Of a stretch of DNA of 64,000 nt, positions 8,076-15,500 are shown piece by piece (position 1 is the stretch's first letter; every line of letters begins with the position of its first letter). The notes under the pieces were generated by a model. It worked only from the letters and a program-made list of their open reading frames with translations, made no database searches and had not been told where the DNA came from. Source of the stretch: Clostridiales bacterium (GTDB lineage: Bacteria; Bacillota; Clostridia; Oscillospirales; Oscillospiraceae); NCBI GenBank assembly GCA_902363045.1, contig CABIYX010000010.1:25027-89026 (forward strand). Reading direction: 5' to 3'. The position numbers were made by a program, and so were the translations under genes.

Positions 8076-8561
8076 ATGAAAAAAGTTTTGGATGGCTTCG
8101 CAAAGATCGTTGAAGTCTTGTGCGTTATTATCATGTGTCTCATGGTCTCGGTGGTTTTTCTCGCTACCTTTGGGCGGTATACTGGTATGTACGCCATCCC
8201 CTGGAGCGAGGAATTTGCCCGCTACTGCATGATCTCTATCGTCTATATGGGGCTGATGCTGGCCTCTCGCAACGGCAGCCACTTCGTTGTGGAGATCGTT
8301 CCGATGATTTTCCCCAAACCAGTGGTCAAGGCTGTCTCTGTGGTGGTGGCGCTGATGGTAGACGCCTTTGCCGTATTCCTGGTCCGCTACGGCTGGATGG
8401 TCTCCTCCCGGATGCTGGCCCAGGGGCAGCTCAGCCCTATGCTGAAGCTGCCTACTGGTATGGTCTATATGCTCATCCCCATCGGTGTCGCACTGATGGC
8501 GGTCTATTACACCGTTCACACCTTTGAAAATCTGAAGGATAAGGGGGAAGACGCCGAATGA
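8076..8561 (+). CDS. dctQ: TRAP transporter small permease, DctQ family
   Basis: 161 residues with four predicted membrane helices, as usual for DctQ. The start at 8076 has a GGGAGGT site; the open frame continues upstream through the hairpin but has no ribosome site there. The WSEEFARY motif near residue 45, between helices 1 and 2, is a family signature. It forms the membrane complex with DctM. The stop overlaps dctM by 4 nt. Confidence 0.93.
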   Translation: MKKVLDGFAKIVEVLCVIIMCLMVSVVFLATFGRYTGMYAIPWSEEFARYCMISIVYMGLMLASRNGSHFVVEIVPMIFPKPVVKAVSVVVALMVDAFAVFLVRYGWMVSSRMLAQGQLSPMLKLPTGMVYMLIPIGVALMAVYYTVHTFENLKDKGEDAE

Positions 8562-9826
8562 TCGCTGGTATTTTGTTTGGCATCCTCTTTCTGATGCTGT
8601 TTGTTGGTGTGCCCATTGCCATCTGTCTGGGCATTGCCGCCGCGGTCACCATGGTGCTGACTGGAAATGTTCAGTATCTGGCCGCCATCCCCACCCGGAT
8701 GTTCACGCAGCTGGACAGCTTTACTTTGATGGCTGTGCCCTTTTTCATCCTGGCCGGCAACATCATGGCAGAGGGAGGAATCTCCGCCCGCCTGATCGGC
8801 TTTTTGGAGCTGCTGCTAAAGCGCCTGCCCGGCCGGCTAGCCTGTATTTCCGTGGTCGGCTCCGGCTTCTTCGGGGCGATCTCCGGCTCTAATCCCGCCA
8901 CAGTCGCGGCAATTGGCGGGATCACCGCTCCACGCATGATCCAAAAGGGGTATCCCCCTGAGAAGGCAGCCGCAATCGTGGCGTCCTCCGGCACTCTTGG
9001 CGTCGTGATCCCGCCCAGCATCCCAATGGTCACTTACGCTGTGACCGCCGGAGTGTCTGTGGTCAGTATGTTTGCCGCCGGCTGGATTCCCGGCATCATG
9101 CTGATTATCGGCCTGTGTATTACCAACGCCATTACCTGCCGCCACTACGACTCTGTGGATACAACCAAATATCCCCCGAAGGAGTATTTCATCCGCTTTA
9201 AGGACGCCATTTTGGCTCTGCTGATGCCTGTCATCATTCTGGGGGGAATTTATTCCGGTATCTTTACGCCTACGGAGTCCGCCTCTGTGGCCTGTGTCTA
9301 CGCCCTGGTCGTCTCCTTCTTTGTCTATAAGGAACTGACCCTGAAAAAGCTGTATAAGATTCTGTTGGACAGCTGCATCAGCTCAGCCGTTGTGCTGTTT
9401 GTAGTGAGTATGTCTCAGCCCTTTGCCTGGTTTATGACCACTGAGAATATTCCTACCATGATCTCCAACGCAGTCATGAGCATTTTCAGCAACCGCTTCG
9501 CCATGCTGCTGGCAATGAACCTACTGCTGCTGTTTCTGGGCTGTTTCCTGGAGACCCAATCCATCATTCTGCTGGTAACACCTATTCTTCTCCCTATGGC
9601 CAGCTACATTGGTCTGAGTGAGATCGCCCTGGGGCTTATCATGATCGTCAACACATCCATCGGTATGATTACACCCCCTATGGCTGTCAACCTATTTGTG
9701 GCGTCCGGAATCACGAAAACCAGGATCGGAGCCGTATCGAAAAAGATCATCCTCTATCTTGTCGTAGAATTCGGGATTTTGCTCCTTTACACCTATGTGC
9801 CGCTTTTGCTCAACATCCCTATTTAA
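8558..9826 (+). CDS. dctM: TRAP transporter large permease, DctM family
   Basis: 422 residues, highly hydrophobic, about 12 membrane helices. Family features include VPIAICLGIAA near the N-terminus, MAVPFFILAGNIM, and ASSGTLGVVIPPSIPMV, the conserved loop of the transport domain. It imports the DctP-delivered acid with sodium or proton co-transport. It is translationally coupled to dctQ and is the last gene of the operon, followed by a terminator. Confidence 0.95.
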   Translation: MIAGILFGILFLMLFVGVPIAICLGIAAAVTMVLTGNVQYLAAIPTRMFTQLDSFTLMAVPFFILAGNIMAEGGISARLIGFLELLLKRLPGRLACISVVGSGFFGAISGSNPATVAAIGGITAPRMIQKGYPPEKAAAIVASSGTLGVVIPPSIPMVTYAVTAGVSVVSMFAAGWIPGIMLIIGLCITNAITCRHYDSVDTTKYPPKEYFIRFKDAILALLMPVIILGGIYSGIFTPTESASVACVYALVVSFFVYKELTLKKLYKILLDSCISSAVVLFVVSMSQPFAWFMTTENIPTMISNAVMSIFSNRFAMLLAMNLLLLFLGCFLETQSIILLVTPILLPMASYIGLSEIALGLIMIVNTSIGMITPPMAVNLFVASGITKTRIGAVSKKIILYLVVEFGILLLYTYVPLLLNIPI

Positions 9827-9886
9827 ACGAAGCACCTTACCGGACATCCTTTCAGAAGTAAATCTTGATTCTCTTGATTGCACCTT

Positions 9887-9930
9887 CGCCCCTGATCCAG
9901 CCGCTTGGCTGTGATCAGGGGCGCTCTTTT
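9887..9930 (+). terminator. Intrinsic terminator of the TRAP operon
   Basis: An 11-bp GC-rich stem (9887-9897 with 9913-9923) is followed by CTCTTTT, 60 bp after the dctM stop. Confidence 0.85.
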
Positions 9931-9963
9931 CCCGTCAGCGGAATATATCAGCCACTAAGTTGA

Positions 9964-9984
9964 CCGCTTAAGCGGGCTTTTTTC
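9964..9984 (+). terminator. Small second hairpin with T-tract
   Basis: The palindrome CCGCTTAAGCGG (9964-9975) is followed by GCTTTTTTT. Only a 4-bp stem with a TTAA loop can form, so it is a weak terminator or a remnant. Confidence 0.4.
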
Positions 9985-10103
9985 CCGTTTGACCGATCCA
10001 CCATCGTTTTTTACAGCAACTCTCCACTTCGCTTGGATGTAGATCCTGTACACATCAAGAGCTTTTTTAAATCCAACAGCACAACTGACACTGTTGACTG
10101 GGC

Positions 10104-10142
10104 GCAAAAAACCGCCACTTTTCGGTTGAAAAGCGGCGGTTT
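10104..10142 (-). terminator. Original tRNA-fMet terminator, displaced by the element
   Basis: Read on the minus strand, a stem (10109-10123 with 10128-10142, one mismatch) is followed by a T-run (10104-10109). It lies directly beyond the truncated tRNA-fMet copy at 10144-10192. It fits the former 3' terminator of the tRNA gene, now 8.3 kb away from it. Confidence 0.65.
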
Positions 10143-10143
10143 C

Positions 10144-10192
10144 TTCTGGTTGCGGGAGGAGGACTTGAACCTCCGACCTCCGGGTTATGAGC
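10144..10192 (-). repeat. Left attachment repeat: 3' part of tRNA-fMet
   Basis: These 49 bp are identical to 18443-18491 and in the same orientation. The repeat runs from the anticodon loop to the CCA end of tRNA-fMet plus 2-3 bp. Beyond it the sequences diverge at once. This is the standard att duplication of a tyrosine integrase using a tRNA anticodon loop. Confidence 0.9.
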
Positions 10193-10307
10193 TGCTGTCA
10201 GTTTGTCCATCTGCTGCGGTTTAAGGGGTTTCGGGCGCTTTTTGGCCCAAAATCGTCCAAACCCGAAGGTTGTGTGCTCTCCGCTCCACAGCGATTTTCG
10301 GCAATCT

Positions 10308-10325
10308 GGGTCAGATTTTGGGTCA
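10308..10325 (+). repeat. Paired GGGTCA repeats, left end of element
   Basis: GGGTCA occurs at 10308-10313 and 10320-10325, 12 bp apart. The 15-bp context AATCTGGGTCAGATT recurs exactly at the right end (18350-18364). These are likely arm-type integrase or excisionase sites. Confidence 0.55.
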
Positions 10326-10426
10326 GGGAAGCGGGCCCCCACACAGCCGGTCATATCTGCGTATTCTTCGTAAAATTTCTCCGATTGAGTAAAATAAGAA
10401 AGATTTTATCCAAAGGAGGGTCCAAA

Positions 10427-11272
10427 ATGGAACATCGGATTATGAACAGGAAGGCTCTGAAGGCGTTCGCCCGGGCGCTGTTGGAGCAGGAGCGCAGCTC
10501 GGGTACCATTGAGAAGTATTTCCGGGACGTAAGGGCGTTTACTGTCTGGCTGGGCGGGGCGGAGGTGACCCGGGAGCGGGCAGCTGCCTGGCGGGACAGT
10601 CTGCTGGAGCGGGGATACGCCCCGGTGACGGTCAATTCCATGGTGGCGGCGGTGAACCAGTTTTTTGCCTTCCTGGGCTGGGAGGACTGCAAGGTGAAGG
10701 CCCTAAAAATCCAGCGGAAGCTGTTCCGGGACGACCGGAAGGAGCTCACTCGGGAGGAGTATCAGCGGCTGTTGGATAGTGCCCATGAGCTGGGCCGGGA
10801 GCGGCTGGCATTGCTGCTGGAGACCATCTGTGCCACCGGAATCCGGGTGAGCGAGGTAAAGTATATCACCGTGGAGGCCGCCCAGGTGGGGCGGGCGGAG
10901 ATCTCCCTGAAAGGGAAGCTGCGTACCATTCTCCTCCCCGGCAAGCTGTGCCGGAAGCTGAAAAAGTACGCCAGACAGCAAAAAAACGCCTCCGGCGAGA
11001 TTTTTCTCACCAGAAGCGGAAAGAGCTTGTCCCGGCGGCAGATTTGGGCGGAGATGAAGCGGTTGTGCAAGGTGGCAGGGGTGGCCCCCAGCAAGGTGTT
11101 TCCCCACAACCTGCGGCACCTGTTCGCCCGAACCTTTTACAAAGTGTGCCGGGATGTGGTGAAGCTGGCCGATGTGCTGGGCCACTCCTCCATCGAGACC
11201 ACCCGGATCTACCTCATTTCTACCGGCGTGGAGCACATGAAAATTTTAAGCCGGATGCGTCTCATCCAGTAG
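10427..11272 (+). CDS. Tyrosine recombinase (probable DNA invertase), catalytically complete
   Basis: 281 residues from the ATG at 10427 with an AAAGGAGG site; the open frame runs upstream without one. An N-terminal SAM-like core-binding domain (about 8-85) precedes the catalytic domain. The full active site is visible: Arg140 (TGIR), a beta-hairpin lysine near 163, His227 and Arg230 (HNLRH), His253 (GHSS) and Tyr262 (TRIY). The compact size fits XerC/D-like invertases rather than larger phage-type integrases. Its stop codon is 2 bp from the left 67-bp inverted repeat, so it most likely catalyses inversion of that segment. Its own promoter is not clear; TTCGTA-17-TAAAAT (10367-10395) is weak. 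Confidence 0.92.
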   Translation: MEHRIMNRKALKAFARALLEQERSSGTIEKYFRDVRAFTVWLGGAEVTRERAAAWRDSLLERGYAPVTVNSMVAAVNQFFAFLGWEDCKVKALKIQRKLFRDDRKELTREEYQRLLDSAHELGRERLALLLETICATGIRVSEVKYITVEAAQVGRAEISLKGKLRTILLPGKLCRKLKKYARQQKNASGEIFLTRSGKSLSRRQIWAEMKRLCKVAGVAPSKVFPHNLRHLFARTFYKVCRDVVKLADVLGHSSIETTRIYLISTGVEHMKILSRMRLIQ

Positions 11273-11274
11273 GA

Positions 11275-11341
11275 CAAAATGAGTGTTTTGCTTTCTGAGC
11301 GCGAAAAAACACCAAATCCTTACATATGGTTAGCTGAATTG
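11275..11341 (+). repeat. Left 67-bp inverted repeat of the inverton
   Basis: Exact reverse complement of 11475-11541 over all 67 bp. It begins 2 bp after the stop of the active recombinase gene. It is unusually long for an inversion site, so crossover could be placed anywhere inside it. Confidence 0.95.
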
Positions 11342-11386
11342 GACGTTAAAAAACGGAAAGAAATGGCAAAACGGGCGTGAAAGCCA

Positions 11387-11427
11387 AGACCGCTTGAGCA
11401 AGGTTTTTTCAAGCGGTCTGATTTTTA
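11387..11427 (+). terminator. Terminator inside the invertible segment
   Basis: An 11-bp perfect stem (11387-11397 with 11409-11419) has an 11-nt loop and is followed by GATTTTTA. In the present orientation it ends read-through from the upstream recombinase; after inversion it would insulate the S-layer operon. Confidence 0.75.
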
Positions 11428-11449
11428 CGCCCAAAATTGCAGGAACACC

Positions 11450-11478
11450 TTGAAATCTTTCAAGCTTCGTGCTACAAT
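11450..11478 (+). promoter_or_regulatory. Invertible promoter, currently reading into the S-layer operon
   Basis: TTGAAA (11450-11455), 17 bp, TACAAT (11473-11478). The last four bases of the -10 lie in the right inverted repeat, but the same bases exist in the left repeat, so the promoter stays intact after inversion and simply changes direction. Confidence 0.85.
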
Positions 11479-11541
11479 TCAGCTAACCATATGTAAGGAT
11501 TTGGTGTTTTTTCGCGCTCAGAAAGCAAAACACTCATTTTG
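11475..11541 (-). repeat. Right 67-bp inverted repeat of the inverton
   Basis: Exact reverse complement of 11275-11341. It forms the 5' untranslated leader of the downstream operon when the promoter points right. Confidence 0.95.
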
Positions 11542-11566
11542 CCTACAACGGGAGGAGATGAGGACG

Positions 11567-12442
11567 ATGGAGGCGCTGCTGGACCCGGCGGTGGAACGCC
11601 GGGTGCAATCCCCGCCTCGTGCGGGACCTCCGGGTCTGCGGCTGACCCCGGCGGACCTGGAGGCATATCTGGACAGCCTGTCCCAGCAGGGACGGGGACA
11701 CGATACCTTGGCGACCTACATGCGAAATGTCCACGCGCTGTATGACGGGCTGCCGGAGGACAAGACAGTCCGACCCGGCACCCTGGCGCGGTGGCAGAGG
11801 ACGCTGCTGGAGGGAGGGTACTCCCCCCGGACCGTCAATGTCCGCATGTCAGTGGCCAACAGCCTGATGGCGTTTTTGGGCCGCAGGGACCTGCAGTCTG
11901 TAGGGTCTCTGGAGGTAGACGACGTGCAGCCGGAGCTGACCCGGACGGAGTATCTCCGTCTGCTCACCACAGCCCGGGCGCTGGATAAAGAGCGCCTGTA
12001 TCTGCTGGTGAAGCTCTTCGGCTGTACCGGCCTGCCCCTGCAGGAGCTGCCGCGGGTGACGGTGGAGGCCCTTACCGAGGGCCGGGTCATCGTCCGCAGC
12101 TGCGGGATTGTCCAGCTGCTCCACCTTCCGGACTTTTTGCGGAAGGAATTATTGGCCTACGCCCGGCGGGAGGGGACGGCTTCCGGCCCCATTTTCCATA
12201 CCAAGAGCGGAAAACCGCTGGGGCGTACCGCCGTCACGGACAGCATTAAGCAGCTGTGCCGGGACGCCCGGGTACCGGAGGAAAAAGCCAATCCCCGCTG
12301 TTTGAAGCGGCTGTGGCAGAGTACTCAGGACGGCATTCGCACCCAAATCGACCTGCTGGTGGAGCAGGCCTGCGACCGGCTGATAGAAGCGGAACAGCTT
12401 ACCGTCGGCTGGGATGTAGGTAAGGGGGTGAGTGACGTGTGA
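11567..12442 (+). CDS. Catalytically dead tyrosine-recombinase paralogue
   Basis: 291 residues from the ATG at 11567, 9 nt after GGAGGAG. It aligns along most of its length with the active recombinase upstream: shared YSPRTVN versus YAPVTVN, then ELTRTEYLRLL, LLAYAR and IFHTKSGKPL. Every catalytic position is changed: Arg140 becomes Pro157 (CTGLPLQE), the HxxR pair becomes RxxK (PRCLKR), and the segment with the second His and the Tyr is missing. The frame is open and coding-like, so it is not an obvious pseudogene. It is the first gene after the invertible promoter and precedes the S-layer gene by 66 bp. A regulatory or directionality role, binding the repeats without cutting, is inferred. 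Confidence 0.85.
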   Translation: MEALLDPAVERRVQSPPRAGPPGLRLTPADLEAYLDSLSQQGRGHDTLATYMRNVHALYDGLPEDKTVRPGTLARWQRTLLEGGYSPRTVNVRMSVANSLMAFLGRRDLQSVGSLEVDDVQPELTRTEYLRLLTTARALDKERLYLLVKLFGCTGLPLQELPRVTVEALTEGRVIVRSCGIVQLLHLPDFLRKELLAYARREGTASGPIFHTKSGKPLGRTAVTDSIKQLCRDARVPEEKANPRCLKRLWQSTQDGIRTQIDLLVEQACDRLIEAEQLTVGWDVGKGVSDV

Positions 12443-12508
12443 TGTGCTCTTCCCCGCCCCCGCGATTAGGGGGCAGCTACTTCAAACAGTAAGGAGGAAA
12501 ATGGCAAA

Positions 12509-15500
12509 ATGAAAAAGCGAGTATTGTCGGCGATCATGGTGCTGTGCATGGTGCTGACACTGCTGCCTGTTTCGGCGTTCGCCGCGCCGACAACAACCCT
12601 GAAGCCTGGTGAAGTATCAGCTACTAAAACAGCTCGATACGATGAGGACACTGGGAACGTCACCATTACACTCAATGTTCAGGGGAAAAATATCACTGAA
12701 ACCAGCACCACCGCAACCCCAGTGGATGTTGTTTTAGTGGTAGATAACTCTGGTAGCATGAGTAACGGACAGCAAGACTGCACATCCACATCCTTCACAA
12801 GAAAGGGGTATGGATATATTTGTGATGTTTGTGGCAAATGGTATCATTTGCCCTGGCATCCGGAGGAATGTTGGGGGCATATTTCCAAAATGAGTGCCGC
12901 CCAGGAAGCTGCTCGTACATTGGTAGATCAACTGGCAGAAGCAAATACTAATAATCGAGTAGGTATCGTTTCCTTTGCGGGCTCTACAGGGGGAACCAAC
13001 GGTTATGAGCTCAACAGCAATGCCTGTATCCCGTTGAGTGCTTTGACTGATGAGCGTGATGCCATCAATCAGGCGATCGACAACATGACCGCAAACGGAG
13101 GCACCAACTACACCGCAGGACTGGGTCGTGCGGCAAATTATCTCCAAAATAGCCAGAATGACAAGTATGTAATTTTTATCTCTGATGGAACACCTGGCTT
13201 AAATGAAAATTCCAATCAAACGGAAAACGCAAATTGGAATGGAGTCAATCAGGCTGCACAGCTGGAAGCGCAGGGAGTGGAAATCTACACTATCGGTTTG
13301 GGACTGGATGAAAGCGAGTATATGAGCCGCTTGGCTACTGCTCCGGAATATCACCACAATTTCACCGATATTGTGAGTATTCAGGAGGAACTTCCTGTAC
13401 TAGTGCGGGAAATCGCTACTGAAATCACAGAAAGTCAAAAGTATGCGGGAACAGGAGCTACCTTCACAGATATCGTTTCGGACCAGTTTACCATCGTCGA
13501 GGGGCAGGACATTCCTGACCTGACTTTCGAAGGTCAAACGGTTAAATGGACAGTCGGTGATATTACGGAGGAAGGAAAAAGCGTACCCTTCATCGTGACA
13601 CCGAAGGACACAACGACCGGCGACAAGGTTTCAACCAATCAGGGCGCAACCTTGACCTATACAAAACCCGATGGCACAGCCGGTACGATAGATGTAGACA
13701 GCGCTGTTGTTAGCATTCCTGGTTATCAGGTCACTTACAATGCGAATGACGGCGAAGGTGTTGTAACAGACAACAACTCCTATCGTAAGAATGCAAAGGT
13801 TACTGTCCTGAAAGGCAGCAATCTCAAAAAGGACGGCGCTACTTTCCTCGGCTGGAGCAAAACTCAGACCAATCTGATTGAGTCCAAAGAAGTTGCAGCA
13901 GATGTGGAGTTTGTAACCGGCACATTGACCATTACAGACGATATCACTCTGTACGCTGTCTGGGCTGCGGATAAGAACGGAAACGGAACTCCTGATTACG
14001 GAGATGAGAAATTTACCGTCACTTATACCGACGGCGTGGACGGCGAGGTCATCTTTGAGGATCAAGTCACCACAGGTATTCTGTCCGGTGCTACGACCCC
14101 CGTTTTCTCCGGCGACCTGGAGCGCCCCGGCTATACCTTTACCGGTTGGTCTCCCAAAGTATCGGAAACCGTGACCTCCGATATGATTTATACGGCAATT
14201 TGGGAGGAAATCGAGGATCCCACGACCAAGAACGTCACCCTCAACTTCTTTGATGAGGTCAACAACGTCCAGGTCAAGGAAGAGGTCATCTCTGTTCCCT
14301 ACGACGCCATTCACGTCAACACCGGCGATATGACTCTCCCCGAGGGCTATGAGTTCATCAAGACCGGCGACCTGGAGATCGTTGACGGCTATGTCTACGT
14401 CGGCCTGAAGCCTATTGAGAAGCCCGATACCAAGGTCATCGGCGTGAACTATTGGGATATCGTCAACAACAAGCAGGCTGGCGAGGGTGAGGTCACCGTA
14501 GCCGCCGACGCTACGAACGTGAACTCCAGTGCTCTGACTGACATTCCTGCCGGTTACGAGCTCGTCAATGTGGGCGATTTCACTATCAACGATGGCTGGA
14601 TCTACGTCGAGGTCCGTCCCGTTGCCACCACCCAGACCGTGGGTGTGAACTACTGGGACATCGTCAACAACAAGCAGGTAGCCGAGGGTGAGGTCACCGT
14701 AGCTGCCGACGCCTACAATGTAAATTCCAGCGACCTGACCGACATCCCTGCCGGTTACGAGCTCGTCAATGTGGGCGATTTCACTATCAACGATGGCTGG
14801 ATCTACGTCGAGGTCCGCCCCGCTGCCACTACCCAGACCGTGGGTGTGAACTACTGGGACATCGTGAACAACGAGCAGGCTGGCGAGGGTGAGGTTACCG
14901 TAGCCGCCGACGCTACGAACGTAAACTCCAGTGCTCTGACCGACATTCCTGCCGGTTACGAGCTCGTCAGTGTGGGCGACTTCGCCATCAACGACGGCTG
15001 GATCTACGTCGAGGTCCGTCCTATGGACGCCGAGGCCAAGACCGTTGGCCTGAACTACTGGGATGTGGTAAACAACAAGCAGGTGGCCGAGGGCTCCCTC
15101 ACCGTGGCTGCCGATGCCACCAGCGTGAACACCAGCACCTTCAAGGACATCCCCGCCGGCTATGAGCTGGTTTGGACTGGCGACCTGCCCATCGTGGATG
15201 GCTGGGTCTGGGTTGAGGTTCGTCCTGTGGACGCTGAGACTAAGACCGTAGGCCTGAACTACTGGGACATCGTCAACAACAAGCAGGTGGCCGAGGGCTC
15301 CCTCACCGTGGCTGCCGACGCCACTATGGTAAACACCAGCACCTTCAAGGACATCCCCGCCGGCTATGAACTGGTCTGGACCGGCGATCTGCCCATCGTG
15401 GACGGCTGGGTCTGGGTTGAGGTTCGCCCCGTGACGGCTCCCCCTGTGGAAAAGACCTTCACGGTGACCTTTGACAGCAACGGCGGCAGCAAGGTTGCCA

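Larger units (their letters stand above)
11275..11541. other. Invertible DNA segment (inverton) with a promoter and a terminator
   Basis: Perfect 67-bp inverted repeats (11275-11341 and 11475-11541) enclose 133 bp. The inside carries a terminator (11387-11427) and a consensus-like promoter (11450-11478) pointing right, toward the dead recombinase and the S-layer gene. Recombination between the repeats would turn the promoter leftward, antisense to the active recombinase gene, and put the terminator before the S-layer operon. The present orientation is therefore ON. This layout matches known phase-variable promoter switches in gut Firmicutes and Bacteroides; no inversion can be observed from one sequence. 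Confidence 0.88.

Noticed and set aside
10067..10354. Open frames around 10.1-10.3 kb and 18.3-18.6 kb containing NPEVGGSSPPPATR
   Set aside because: This peptide is the translation of a tRNA 3' end; the frames are tRNA shadows.
11450..11566. Extended N-terminus of the dead recombinase reading through the inverted repeat
   Set aside because: The open frame starts inside the promoter itself and lacks a ribosome site; the ATG at 11567 follows GGAGGAG at normal spacing.
14223..15440. Regular repeats considered as a CRISPR array
   Set aside because: Units are about 200 bp, in frame and protein-coding, with no short repeat/spacer pattern. No CRISPR array was seen in the window.
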